A DNA stretch of 64,000 bases from positions 992,001 to 1,056,000 of the forward strand of contig CAVXHK010000001.1 of assembly GCA_963761705.1 (NCBI GenBank), in the 5' to 3' direction. Below, piece by piece: positions 1 through 8,208 of this stretch. The notes under the pieces were generated by a model. The model saw only the letters and a list, made by a program, of their open reading frames with translations. It was not told the origin of the DNA and did not search any database. Each line of letters opens with the position of its first letter. Position 1 is the stretch's first letter. The position numbers were made by a program, and so were the translations under genes. The DNA is from CAVVKW01 sp963761705. GTDB taxonomy: Bacteria > Verrucomicrobiota > Verrucomicrobiia > Chthoniobacterales > JAATET01.

Positions 1-500
1 CGGGCGTGCTCGTCGTCGGAAATGACGGGGATGAGCCGGGTGGCCGGATCGTCGGGGACTTCGAGCCAGGAGCGGCAGCCGCCGTATTTTTTGAGGAGTT
101 CGAGGGTCAGCGGCGGGTCGAGGCGGTGGACGCGGACGAAGGCGACGTGCACCCCGTCGGCGTCGTCGTAGTCGAAGCGTTCGTCCACGACAGATTCGCG
201 CAGGACGTGGAGATCGCGGAGCCGGTGCGCGGCGGCGCGATCCGTCACGATGTCGGTCCAATCGATGGTGGCAGCGAATCGGAGGGAAATTTCGCCCGCC
301 GGCGGATCGGGGACGAGCGTGTCGGGAGGCAGGGTGGTGCTCGTGAGCTGCTCGTGGAACCAGGTGGGGAAGAGCAGAAAGCGGTCGTGTTTAAACGCGA
401 AGCCAGCGCGGCCCTCGGCGATGCCGCCTTTGCGGATGAGGACGCTCTGTTGGCCGGAGCCGAGGGCATCGCAGACGACGGCCCATTCTTTGAATGCCAT
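1..500 (-). CDS. DUF1802 family protein, C-terminal end outside the window
   Basis: Reading the minus strand from the ATG at 500 gives an uninterrupted frame of 166 codons that runs off the window edge. The protein opens MAFKEWAVVCDALGSG and continues with QSVLIRKGGI and RFLLFPTWFHEQ, which is the start pattern I know from DUF1802 proteins (KEWAVVCEAL, LLRKGGI, FLLFPTYEHQ). No biochemical function is established for that family. The 65 bases between it and the divergent PHP gene would hold both promoters. The plus-strand frame across the same stretch is a shadow of it. The family match is by recall of the pattern. Confidence 0.8.
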   Translation of the reverse strand, partial: MAFKEWAVVCDALGSGQQSVLIRKGGIAEGRAGFAFKHDRFLLFPTWFHEQLTSTTLPPDTLVPDPPAGEISLRFAATIDWTDIVTDRAAAHRLRDLHVLRESVVDERFDYDDADGVHVAFVRVHRLDPPLTLELLKKYGGCRSWLEVPDDPATRLIPVISDDEHA

Positions 501-565
501 GATCATAGGCGTGGGAGCCTGATTCGGACTTTGCGCGTCGGGAAGGGGAAACGGTAGGTTCGGGG

Positions 566-1264
566 ATGCGCTATCGTTTTGATTTGCACGTTCATTCGTT
601 TTTCTCGTCCGACGCGGCGAGTTCGCCCGAGTCGCTGGTCGCGGCGGCGAAGCGGCGGGGTTTGGACGGGATCGCGATCACGGATCACAACTCGTGCCGG
701 GCGCAAGACTACTGTCTGGAGCGGGGGTTGATGAACGCGGACGGGACGGCGGTGGACGGTTTTCTCGTCACTCCGGGAGTCGAGGTGTCGACGGCGGACG
801 GGCACCTGCTCTGCATCGGGGTGAAGCTTCCGGAAATGATCGGCGTCCCTGCGGTCGAGGTGGAGCGAGTCGTGCACGAGCTGGGGGGCGTGACGATCCC
901 GGCGCATCCTTTCGACCGCTGGCGTGCGGGAATCCGGCCGGAGGTGCTCCGGCAGTTGAAGACGCCGGTGATTGAGGTCTTTAACGCGGCGGTGACGTCG
1001 CGAGGCTTCAACCTTCAGGCGCTGGAGCACGCCGAGGAGCTCGGTCTCGTCGGAACGGCGGCGAGTGACGCGCACCACGCGTCGGCGGTCGGCACTGCTG
1101 TCACGGCGTTTGAAATGGATTCACTCACGGTGGCGGATCTGCTGCGGGCGATCCCGACGGGTGGCGAGCGGGAGGAGCGGTACCTCTCGCGGCGGGAGGG
1201 ACTCAAGAAGCACTTCGGAAATTGGTTTCGCGTGTTCAATCCGGCACCGCGACCGGGCGCGTAG
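566..1264 (+). CDS. PHP-domain metal-dependent phosphoesterase
   Basis: The 232-residue protein begins with the PHP motif DLHVHSFFSSD and has GIAITDHNS near residue 40, HPFDRW around residue 115 and TAASDAHH near residue 168. These are the four metal-binding motifs of the PHP family (histidines and aspartates that hold two or three metal ions). The length fits stand-alone PHP phosphoesterases of the kind that act on small phosphorylated nucleotides or nucleic-acid ends; the substrate cannot be told from sequence. It is cytoplasmic, with no signal peptide. It is divergent from the DUF1802 gene and is followed after 63 bases by an exported protein gene, so it probably forms its own unit. Confidence 0.85.
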   Translation: MRYRFDLHVHSFFSSDAASSPESLVAAAKRRGLDGIAITDHNSCRAQDYCLERGLMNADGTAVDGFLVTPGVEVSTADGHLLCIGVKLPEMIGVPAVEVERVVHELGGVTIPAHPFDRWRAGIRPEVLRQLKTPVIEVFNAAVTSRGFNLQALEHAEELGLVGTAASDAHHASAVGTAVTAFEMDSLTVADLLRAIPTGGEREERYLSRREGLKKHFGNWFRVFNPAPRPGA

Positions 1265-1327
1265 TTTTCACGCGGAGTTCACGCGCCGTTCATTCGACCT
1301 TCATGGTGGCGGGGCAGAGTCGGCGTT

Positions 1328-2455
1328 ATGAAAACCGCTCGACCCGCGCTCATCGCGCTTCTCACGCTCGCCGCCCCGTCGTTCGCCCAAGAGTCAGGTC
1401 AGGTGACGCTGCCGCTTGCCGAATTTCTCGCGCAGCGGCCCAAGGCAAGTGAAGCCGCGCCGCGACCGCCGGTCGCCTTCGCCCTGACGAGCGCTGAGGT
1501 CGAGCTGTCGATCGAGGCACGGGAGCTTCTGGGCAAAGCGCGATTCTCGATTGCGACGTTCGCGGAAGGCTGGCACGTGATCCCCCTGATCGGAGGCCCG
1601 GTCAACGCCGTTGCACCGGAGCCCGCCGATGCCGCGATCGTTGCCCACGACGGGATGTTGGCGCTGCTTTTCGAGGGCGTTGGGCGACGGGAGATCTCGA
1701 TCGATTTCACAGGCATCGCGGCGAAGGACGGGGCTGCTTGGCAAATCGATTTCCCGCCGATGGTTGCTGGGATTGTCCGGGTCGTCGAAACGCCCGAGGG
1801 TCAGGATGCCGTCGTCACCAGCGCGACGGCTCGGGTGCGCGCGGCGACCGCCTACCTCGCGACGGAATCAAGCCGGCTGCGGATCGAGCTGACGGCTACT
1901 CCGACGGGTCCGCCGCCGCGGGCGTTGCCAACGATCGTCGTCGATCGTGCGACGATTCCAAGGGCTGAATTTCGCACCCGCGTCGTGACCGATGGCTCGC
2001 TCCATTGCGAGGCCCGGGTATCGGTGCGGCACCGATCGAATACCCGGTGGACGTTCCGCCTTCCCGCCGCGAGCCAGTTGTTGGCTTGCACGATCAATGG
2101 CGAGCCCGCCAACCCCGGCGTTCTGGAAAATGGAGACCTCGAACTCCCCATCGCCGCTCCGGAAAAAGACGGCGGCTCCACCGTCGGAATCGCCTACACG
2201 GCCAGCGTGCCGCCGTTCGACCCGGTCCGCGGCGACTTGCACGTGTCGCTTCCGTGGACGCCGCTCTTCGTCGAGGAGATCGACTGGCGACTCGCGTTGC
2301 CGGGCGGTTACGAAGCCAGCGCGTTCGAGGGCAACGTCGAGGTTAAGCCCATCAGCGACGGGGACAAAAATGGCGATCTCCATTTTCAAAAACACCTCAC
2401 CCGCGGCGAGGCGGCGACCGTCCAGATCTTCTACACGAAAACGCAACTCAACTAA
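1328..2455 (+). CDS. exported protein of unknown function, upstream of creD
   Basis: The 375-residue product has a classical signal peptide (MKTARPALIALLTLAAPSFA, cleavage likely after AQE or AFA) and no later membrane segment. The remainder is rich in short beta-strand-like stretches, consistent with one or more beta-sandwich domains (for example around residues 60-140 and 200-360), but I do not recognise a family. Only 12 bases separate its stop from the start of creD, so the two are probably co-transcribed. A periplasmic partner of CreD is the simplest inference. Start chosen at the ATG that precedes the signal peptide. Confidence 0.7.
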   Translation: MKTARPALIALLTLAAPSFAQESGQVTLPLAEFLAQRPKASEAAPRPPVAFALTSAEVELSIEARELLGKARFSIATFAEGWHVIPLIGGPVNAVAPEPADAAIVAHDGMLALLFEGVGRREISIDFTGIAAKDGAAWQIDFPPMVAGIVRVVETPEGQDAVVTSATARVRAATAYLATESSRLRIELTATPTGPPPRALPTIVVDRATIPRAEFRTRVVTDGSLHCEARVSVRHRSNTRWTFRLPAASQLLACTINGEPANPGVLENGDLELPIAAPEKDGGSTVGIAYTASVPPFDPVRGDLHVSLPWTPLFVEEIDWRLALPGGYEASAFEGNVEVKPISDGDKNGDLHFQKHLTRGEAATVQIFYTKTQLN

Positions 2456-2467
2456 TCACCCCACGCC

Positions 2468-3676
2468 ATGCATTCCCAGCGCCTCACCGTCCTCCGTCTC
2501 CTCGCCATCGCCTTCATCTTCGCCTGCACCGCGGGCGCGTGGGCGATCCTCGGCGGGGCTCTCGTCATCCGCACCGAACAATCAGATCTGCGTCTCGGCC
2601 CGGCCGTCGACGGCGGCTGGGGCACGCCCTTGCGGCAGAATCACCCACAAGCCTGGTATCGCTCGCCGACGGGGGAGCGTGGGCGCAAGGCGATCCTGCC
2701 GGAGGCGTCCGCCGTCACGGTGACGCTCCGCTCCGAGCCCAAACGAAAAGGCCTGCTCTGGTATCGGACGTTCGGCGTGGACTTCGCCGCCGACTACACG
2801 ATCAAAAACCCGACCCCGATCCCGCAGACCCTCTACGCAGCGTTCGCCCTCCCGGCTTCGAACGCCAGTTTCTCCGACGTGTCGTTTCAGCTCGGTGACG
2901 GTCCGCCGACCGAGGGCGCGCCGGTCGACGGCACGATCACCGAAGCCATCATCGTACCCGCCGGGGGCGAGGTGCCGCTGCGCGTGTCCTACCGCACGCG
3001 CGGTCGGGACGCGTGGAGCTACGGCTTCGGCGAAGCGGAGCGCATCCGCAACTTCTCGCTCGCGATGACGACCGACTTCGCCGAGATCGATTTCCCGACC
3101 GGAACCGGCTCACCGACCGAGCGGACACCGACGGTCGCGGGTTGGGATCTCCGCTGGAACTACCCCGACGTCGTCAGTCCGGCGGCCATCGGGATGGCGA
3201 TGCCCAACGTCCTCAACGCCGGCCCCGTCGCCGCCCGCATCAGTTTCTTCGCGCCGGTTTCGCTCCTGTTTTTCTTCGCCGTGCTGCTCATTCACGGCGC
3301 GATGCGCGGCCTGACGCTGCACCCGATGAATTACTTTTTCCTCGCGGCGGGCTGCTTCGCGTTCCAGCTCCTGCTCGCCTACCTCGTTGACGTCTTGCCG
3401 GTCCACGCCGCCTTCGCGATCTCGGCGACGGTCTCGCTCGTTCTGGTGACCGGCTACGTCCACGCGGTCGCGGGTTGGCGTTTATCCAGGGTCTGCGGCC
3501 TCGCGCAATTCGGCTACATGGTGCTCTTCAGCTACAGCTTTTTCTTTGACGGGCTGAGCGGATTGACCATCGCCATCGGTGCCGTCGTCACGCTCGCGAT
3601 CCTGATGGTTGCCAGCGCAAAAGTGGATTGGGCGGAGAAATTTGCCCGCCGCCCGCGCGAGGTGGGAGCGGTTTGA
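2468..3676 (+). CDS. creD: CreD-like inner-membrane envelope protein
   Basis: The 402-residue protein has one N-terminal membrane segment (about residues 10-30), a periplasmic region to about residue 255, then a block of five or six membrane segments. The C-terminal block starts HPMNYFFLAAGCFAFQLLLA and ends with a membrane segment followed by KVDW, which matches the ending of the CreD family (HPxxYxxxGLA ... MxxTxxxDW). CreD is the membrane output of the CreBC system in enterobacteria and is tied to envelope integrity and beta-lactam response. A response regulator and sensor kinase follow directly, in the order D-B-C rather than the E. coli order A-B-C-D. The periplasmic part is shorter and diverged. 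Confidence 0.75.
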   Translation: MHSQRLTVLRLLAIAFIFACTAGAWAILGGALVIRTEQSDLRLGPAVDGGWGTPLRQNHPQAWYRSPTGERGRKAILPEASAVTVTLRSEPKRKGLLWYRTFGVDFAADYTIKNPTPIPQTLYAAFALPASNASFSDVSFQLGDGPPTEGAPVDGTITEAIIVPAGGEVPLRVSYRTRGRDAWSYGFGEAERIRNFSLAMTTDFAEIDFPTGTGSPTERTPTVAGWDLRWNYPDVVSPAAIGMAMPNVLNAGPVAARISFFAPVSLLFFFAVLLIHGAMRGLTLHPMNYFFLAAGCFAFQLLLAYLVDVLPVHAAFAISATVSLVLVTGYVHAVAGWRLSRVCGLAQFGYMVLFSYSFFFDGLSGLTIAIGAVVTLAILMVASAKVDWAEKFARRPREVGAV

Positions 3677-3728
3677 ACCTGCGAGATGGATTGCGTTGGG
3701 AGGCGAGCTGGCTAGTTGTGACGGAATC

Positions 3729-4436
3729 ATGACATCCGCTCGCCCGCGTATCCTCATCGTCGAGGACGAACCGTCGATCCGGGACACGATCCAATACCCG
3801 CTTGAATCCGACGGCTGCGAGACGCAGTGCTGCGGAACGGGCGAAGCCGCGCTCGCCGCGGTGGGGGCAACTGATTTCGACCTCGTCGTTCTCGACGTCG
3901 GCCTACCGGACATCACCGGGTTTGAAGTTTGCCGCCGCCTGCGCGGACTTTCCCAAGTTCCGGTGCTTTTCCTCACTGCGCGTTCCGACGAGATCGACCG
4001 CGTGGTTGGTTTGGAGATCGGCGGCGACGATTACGTCACGAAGCCCTTCAGCCCGCGCGAACTCGCCGCCCGCGTCCGCGCCATCCTGCGGCGGACAGGC
4101 GGGATCGCGCCGACGGTCGCCGCTGAGTCGGAGGGCGCGGCCTTTGCCGTCGACGCGGATCGCATGGCGATCCACTACCACGGCGTCCCGCTCGATCTCT
4201 CGCGCACGGAATACCGCCTCCTCGACGCGTTCATCGCGCGGCCCGGGCGCGTCTTTTCCCGTGCTCAACTCATGGACGCAGCCTGGGACGAGCCCGATGC
4301 CTCCTTCGACCGCACCGTCGACGCGCACGTGAAGACACTCCGCGCCAAGCTGCACGCCGTCCGAGCCGACGAAGACCCGATCCGCACGCACCGCGGCTTC
4401 GGCTACTCGCTGGTCGAGCCGCCCGCCGCGTCGTGA
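3729..4436 (+). CDS. creB: OmpR-family response regulator, CreB-like
   Basis: From the ATG at 3729 the product is 235 residues: a receiver domain opening ILIVEDEPSIRDTI, with the phospho-acceptor in LVVLDVGLPD (Asp56), then T/S and the KPFSPREL lysine loop, and a winged-helix DNA-binding domain from about residue 135 ending in RTHRGFGYSL. This is the PhoB/OmpR architecture. CreB is the best assignment because the partners on both sides are CreD- and CreC-like. A longer in-frame reading from 3609 exists but would overlap creD; the 3729 start sits right at the conserved domain. Its stop overlaps the GTG of the kinase by four bases, a sign of translational coupling. Confidence 0.85.
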   Translation: MTSARPRILIVEDEPSIRDTIQYPLESDGCETQCCGTGEAALAAVGATDFDLVVLDVGLPDITGFEVCRRLRGLSQVPVLFLTARSDEIDRVVGLEIGGDDYVTKPFSPRELAARVRAILRRTGGIAPTVAAESEGAAFAVDADRMAIHYHGVPLDLSRTEYRLLDAFIARPGRVFSRAQLMDAAWDEPDASFDRTVDAHVKTLRAKLHAVRADEDPIRTHRGFGYSLVEPPAAS

Positions 4437-5860
4437 GCCTCACGCTCCGGATCCTCGTTGGGTTCGTCGCCTGCGCCGTGGCGGCGGTTTATTTACTCCT
4501 CAACCCCATCCTCGACCGCGTCGAGCGGCAGTATCTGGAGGCCACCGAGGAACCCATGGTCGACACCGCGGAGATCCTCGCCGCGATGGTCTCCCACGAA
4601 TTTGCCACCCGGGGCGAACTCCCGGTCGCGCTGACCACCGGCTTCGACGCCGCCCGCGAACGCGAGCTGAGCGCGATCATTTACAACCTGCTCAAAACGA
4701 AAGTCTCCATGGGCGCCTACGTCACGAACGCGAGTGGAGTCGTGCTCTTCGACTCGAACGAACCCGCAAACGTCGGTCGCGATTTCTCCGACCGGCAGGA
4801 CGTCTACCTTACCTTGCGCGGTCGCTACGGCGCGCGATCGAGTCGCACCGACGAATCCGACGACCTGTCGTCGGTCATGTACGTAGGGGCGCCGCTGCTG
4901 ATCGAAGGAAAAATCGTCGGCGTCCTCTCCGTCTTCAAGCCGCAGCGTAGTCTCAGGGAATTTATCTTGGAAACGAAGCGGCGCATTCTTTACGTCGGAC
5001 TCTCGGGGACAGCAGCGTTCCTGCTCTTCGGCTTCCTGCTTTCCCGTTGGGTCACCGCTCCGCTTGCGCGGCTCACCGCCCACGCCGAAGCCGTCACCCG
5101 CGGCTCCCGGCCGCCGCCGCTGAAGATGCCGGGCCGCCACCTCCGCGTGCTCGGCGAATCCGTCGAACGCATGCGCGACGCGCTCGAGGACCGCGACTAC
5201 GTCGGAAATTACGTCCAAACGCTCAGTCACGAAATGAAGGCCCCCGTCGCCGCGATCCGCGGCGCTGCCGAGCTCCTCGACGAAAAGGACCTGCCGACCG
5301 AACGCCGCCAGCGCTTCATGGCAAACATCCGGATGGAAGCTGCCCGTCTCCAGAATCTCATCGAGCAGCTCCTCGCGCTCGCGTCGCTCGAAAGCCGCAA
5401 GCGTCTGGAGAATCCGGATACCATCGACGTGGCGCGCCTCGTTCGCCGGGTCGTCGACGAAAGTCGCGAGCGCTTCCCGCACTGCAAGATTGAGATCGAC
5501 GCTGGCGTTGCGACGACGGTCCGCGGCGACGAATTTCTCCTCTCGACGGCGGTGCGTAACCTGATTCAAAACGCCGCTGACTTTTCGCCAAGCGGCGGCA
5601 GGATCGAGGTTTGCGTCCGCCGCGAAGACGATCGCGTCGCGATCCGCGTTCTCGACGAAGGCGCCGGCATCCCGGACTACGCGGAGTCCCGGGTGTTTGA
5701 GCGATTTTATTCCCTGCCCAGGCCAGGGACCGAGCGAAAGAGTTCTGGCCTGGGACTCTGCTTCGTCCGCGAAAGTGCCGCGCTTCACGGGGGCTCGGTG
5801 AGTCTCGAGAACCGGGCGGATCGGCGAGGGGCGAACGCAACGATCACGCTGCCCGTGTGA
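4433..5860 (+). CDS. creC: sensor histidine kinase, CreC-like
   Basis: The 475-residue protein starts with GTG overlapping creB. It has two membrane segments (about residues 5-25 and 185-205) bracketing a periplasmic sensor region of roughly 160 residues, a HAMP-like linker, the H-box LSHEMKAPVAAIRG (His266), an N-box around NLIQNAADFSPSG, a G1 box DEGAGIP and a G2 box SGLGLCFVRE. These are all the parts of a working two-component kinase. It should phosphorylate the response regulator encoded immediately upstream. In known Cre systems the output includes creD. The gene ends 20 bases before the left terminus of an insertion sequence, so anything once co-transcribed downstream is lost. Confidence 0.85.
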   Translation: MSLTLRILVGFVACAVAAVYLLLNPILDRVERQYLEATEEPMVDTAEILAAMVSHEFATRGELPVALTTGFDAARERELSAIIYNLLKTKVSMGAYVTNASGVVLFDSNEPANVGRDFSDRQDVYLTLRGRYGARSSRTDESDDLSSVMYVGAPLLIEGKIVGVLSVFKPQRSLREFILETKRRILYVGLSGTAAFLLFGFLLSRWVTAPLARLTAHAEAVTRGSRPPPLKMPGRHLRVLGESVERMRDALEDRDYVGNYVQTLSHEMKAPVAAIRGAAELLDEKDLPTERRQRFMANIRMEAARLQNLIEQLLALASLESRKRLENPDTIDVARLVRRVVDESRERFPHCKIEIDAGVATTVRGDEFLLSTAVRNLIQNAADFSPSGGRIEVCVRREDDRVAIRVLDEGAGIPDYAESRVFERFYSLPRPGTERKSSGLGLCFVRESAALHGGSVSLENRADRRGANATITLPV

Positions 5861-5879
5861 TTGCGGCGAAAATTGTCGC

Positions 5880-5950
5880 TGTCGGGGCCGGAGCAAAACC
5901 GGACAGAGACGGAGCAAAACCGGAATAGGAGACGGAGCAAAACCGGACAG
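5880..5950 (+). repeat. left terminus of the IS481-like element with three direct motifs
   Basis: The motif GGAGCAAAACCGGA occurs at 5890, 5911 and 5934, spaced 21 and 23 bases apart. The outermost copy is part of the terminal inverted repeat. The regular, two-helical-turn spacing fits cooperative binding by a transposase. Confidence 0.8.
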
Positions 5951-5962
5951 GGGGGTGGAAGC

Positions 5963-6029
5963 AGCGCGGGAAGCGCCTCGGAGGCGGCCGGAGCGGAGCG
6001 GAGGCCGCCGGAGAGGCGCTTCCCGCGCT
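5963..6029. repeat. long perfect hairpin inside the IS481-like element
   Basis: The arms 5963-5979 and 6013-6029 are a perfect 17-base inverted repeat (arm AGCGCGGGAAGCGCCTC). The loop itself holds a smaller inverted pair, GGCGGCC with GGCCGCC. It lies between the left terminus and the transposase gene, and so could act in cis on transcription read-through or on transposition. A hairpin of the same arm length and similar loop wording occurs near the right end of the IS3 element. Confidence 0.75.
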
Positions 6030-6232
6030 GGCGCGCTTGGTGGGGGCGGCTTGGAAATGCCTTTCCCAAGCAGATGGCCACTTTGCTTTGGCTCGGCTTC
6101 CGGCGTGGACGATGATCCTGCGATGAAAAAAAGCAGTTAGCACACCGCCATCCCGCCGGGTTCGTCCGACGCACGCTTGCAGACTTCAACGCAGGAACCC
6201 TCGACGCGGCCACGGCAGCTGCGCATCTGGGA

Positions 6233-7288
6233 GTGAGCCGCTCCCGGCTCTACGAACTGCGCGGAGTCTTCCTGCGGGAACGCGCCGACTACGGACCGAA
6301 GGCCAGCGGGGGAGACCGGTCCGAGGACTGGCCTGCCAAGACGCGATGCCTGCTCGAGGAGTTCCTTCCCCTTCAAAATCCGCCCAACTACCAGCTCGTC
6401 GCCGATGAACTCGAACGCCTCTGCGGATTTCGCCGGGCGCGCTCCACGGTCGAGGCCCACGTCAAAGCGCACTACGCGCATCTGGTGCCCTCTGCGGCCC
6501 GCAAGCCCCGGGTTTACCGACGCTTCCGCCGCGAGCACATCGGAGAGCTCTGGCAACACGACAGTTCCATCCACCAGTGGTGGCCGGCCAACTCCAAGCA
6601 GACCCTCCTGCTCACCGTGGACGACGCATCCGGACTCAATCTCGCGGGCCGTTTCGTCGGGTCGGACACCACTTGGAACCACTTCGAGCACTTCCGCGAA
6701 GCCTTCACCCGCTGGGGGCTTCCCGAGATCCTCTACACCGATGGTCTGAGCCTCTTCGGACCGAGTTCTACCGACGACCATCGCGATCCCCAAAGCGAGT
6801 TCCAGCGCGCCATGCTGGGGCTGGGCTCCGCCCACCTCGTGGCTCCCACCCCGCAGGCCAAGGGCAAGATCGAGCGGCGCTTCGGCACCTTCCAGCGACG
6901 CCTGGTCACCTTGCTCGCACACGCCCACGCCACAACTTGGCCGCAAGCCGACGCCATCCTCCAGATGGAGATCGAGCGACAGAACCTCAAGCTCAACCGC
7001 TCGTCCGGCAAAATCCCCCTCGAAGTCTGGGAGATCCAGTCCCTCCGTGGCCACACTCGCCTGCGTCCTCCTCCGTCTCCTGCCCTCCTCGATCTCCACC
7101 TCTCACTCCGCCTCTCCCGACGCGTGAACAACGACCACACCGTCGATTTTGAAGGCCGTAACTACGAGATCTCGTCCACCCTTCGCAAGCGCATCACCAT
7201 CGTGCATCACCCCGCTCGCCAATTTTGGGTTGTCGAGCATCCGCCAAAACACGTTTGGCCTCCTATTTTAGCCCATTACAGCCTCTGA
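6233..7288 (+). CDS. IS481-like DDE transposase (N-terminal part out of frame)
   Basis: The 351 residues from the GTG at 6233 contain an integrase core: the first aspartate in WQHDSSIHQWW (near residue 105), the second in LYTDGLSLF (near 175) and the glutamate in KGKIERRFGTFQRRL (near 215). This is a DDE catalytic set. The frame stays open upstream to 6116 and encodes a helix-turn-helix stretch (TLDAATAAAHLGVSRSRLYELR), but it contains no ATG. The ATG at 6123 is in another frame and would join this frame only with one more A in the A7 run at 6126-6132. Either expression depends on a -1 shift at that run, or the copy is damaged, or a base is missing from the sequence. Confidence 0.75.
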   Translation: MSRSRLYELRGVFLRERADYGPKASGGDRSEDWPAKTRCLLEEFLPLQNPPNYQLVADELERLCGFRRARSTVEAHVKAHYAHLVPSAARKPRVYRRFRREHIGELWQHDSSIHQWWPANSKQTLLLTVDDASGLNLAGRFVGSDTTWNHFEHFREAFTRWGLPEILYTDGLSLFGPSSTDDHRDPQSEFQRAMLGLGSAHLVAPTPQAKGKIERRFGTFQRRLVTLLAHAHATTWPQADAILQMEIERQNLKLNRSSGKIPLEVWEIQSLRGHTRLRPPPSPALLDLHLSLRLSRRVNNDHTVDFEGRNYEISSTLRKRITIVHHPARQFWVVEHPPKHVWPPILAHYSL

Positions 7289-7292
7289 ATAC

Positions 7293-7342
7293 CTGTCCGG
7301 TTTTGCTCCGGCAAGAAATCCGGTTTTGCTCCGTCGCCGACA
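7293..7342 (-). repeat. right terminus of the IS481-like element with two inverted motifs
   Basis: Two copies of TCCGGTTTTGCTCCG, inverted relative to the left-end motifs, end at 7310 and 7333. The outer one is continuous with the terminal inverted repeat that ends in CGACA at 7342. Confidence 0.8.
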
Positions 7343-7562
7343 CGCCAGGAACGCTGACTTGCTAAATCCACGCCGATAATGTCATCGTCAACGGTTGCGG
7401 TGCAAATGCCAATCGTCGACCCCGTCGCGATTGGCACACCACGTTCTCTCCGAAAATGCGTTCAAAGCTATGTCATTCTTCCCTGTCCGCCCTCTCATTC
7501 ACTTGACCTATTCGTTGATTCAATATTTGACACCTGACCCCAGAACCTTTTGACCCCAGAAC
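7343..7562. other. non-coding, lower-GC stretch with a hairpin
   Basis: I see no gene here on either strand. The stretch contains a hairpin with a 9-base perfect stem (TGCCAATCG at 7407-7415 with CGATTGGCA at 7428-7436). Its last 50 bases run into the TGACCCC repeats. Base composition drops relative to the core genome, in keeping with an imported island. Confidence 0.5.
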
Positions 7563-7566
7563 CTTT
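7535..7566. repeat. two exact tandem copies of a 16-base TGACCCC repeat
   Basis: TGACCCCAGAACCTTT occurs at 7535-7550 and again at 7551-7566. From memory, words of the type GGGGTCAGGT...AATATTGAATC are often found at the edges of IS200-like REP-associated transposase genes, so this could be the scar of such an element. No such transposase is present here. Confidence 0.6.
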
Positions 7567-7685
7567 TTCTCGGTGCCGAATTGGTCGGTTATACTCATGA
7601 GGTGGATCTTGCGCCGAATGGTTGGGGAACACAAATTCCTATCGAATCTTTTACGTTCTATACGCTTCCAGACTCGTTTGAATAA
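7563..7685 (+). pseudogene. 3' remnant of an unidentified gene
   Basis: An open frame ending in TAA at 7683-7685 encodes a plausible protein tail (GAELVGYTHEVDLAPNGWG then about 18 more residues). It has no start codon and is cut off upstream by the TGACCCC repeats. Its stop overlaps the ATG of the next gene as TAATG, the classic sign of two translationally coupled genes. I infer that the 5' part of this gene was lost on insertion of mobile DNA. I do not recognise the protein. Confidence 0.45.
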
Positions 7686-8131
7686 TGAAAAAGAAACTTC
7701 TCCTTGGCTCAGCAATTGGCGTTGGAATACTCCTGCTGATTCTCGCAATACTGTTTTTCCGGATTGAACGATCACAAAAGATCGTTTCGCTAGAGTCGCA
7801 AATCCCAGAACTCGGTGAATCATTCGAGATGCGCCTAGAGGTCTGGAATCCTCCACTTTTCCTTACCAATGGCGTCTCGGCCGACCCGAGAGCGCCAAGT
7901 TGGTTGGATGCGAGCGCCGTGATGTATAAAACGAACCTGTCGTTCGAGGAATTCAAAAAAAGTGTAACTAGCGAGTACCTGCGTTATTATAAGATTGATG
8001 AGAAATCATTTAAGCAAATGCGAGCTTCACTTGAAGGGCATCCCGGTGTCAAATCTACAGTGTTTTGGGCGATTTATTTAGAAATTAAGCAAGTTGAATA
8101 CATTATTGTCGCAAAGCAACTCCTTGAGTGA
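7685..8131 (+). CDS. small membrane-anchored protein, C-terminus truncated by IS3 insertion
   Basis: The 148-residue product has a basic start and one membrane segment (LLLGSAIGVGILLLILAILF) followed by a soluble region with no recognised domain. Its codon use is much more AT-rich than the core genome. The TGA stop at 8129-8131 is formed by the first three bases of the IS3 left inverted repeat. The natural protein was therefore probably longer, and its end was replaced by the insertion. It was coupled to an upstream gene now reduced to a remnant. Function unknown. Confidence 0.6.
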   Translation: MKKKLLLGSAIGVGILLLILAILFFRIERSQKIVSLESQIPELGESFEMRLEVWNPPLFLTNGVSADPRAPSWLDASAVMYKTNLSFEEFKKSVTSEYLRYYKIDEKSFKQMRASLEGHPGVKSTVFWAIYLEIKQVEYIIVAKQLLE

Positions 8132-8208
8132 GGTGGTACGGGTAAACGGAGCCAGCGAGATCGTTAGGTTTGAAGGAGTCTCTGGGGTAAAAAGGAACCA
8201 GCAGAGAC

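Larger units (their letters stand above)
5880..7342 (+). mobile_element. IS481-like insertion sequence with repeated subterminal motifs
   Basis: The element is bounded by imperfect 24-base inverted repeats: 5880-5903 and 7319-7342, which agree at about 22 of 24 positions and end in TGT and ACA. The motif CGGAGCAAAACCGGA is repeated three times at the left end (from 5889, 5910 and 5933) and twice in inverted orientation at the right end (ending at 7310 and 7333). Such repeated motifs are probably transposase binding sites. Between the ends lies one DDE transposase gene. The three bases next to both ends read CGC, too short to call a target duplication with confidence. Family assignment is from the transposase type and the TG...CA ends. 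Confidence 0.8.

Noticed and set aside
6..557. Plus-strand open frame of 183 codons at the window start
   Set aside because: It is the shadow of the DUF1802 gene on the minus strand, which has a recognisable protein sequence.
7473..7856. Minus-strand 127-codon frame
   Set aside because: Antisense to the small membrane-protein gene and passes through the TGACCCC repeats; no protein-like features.
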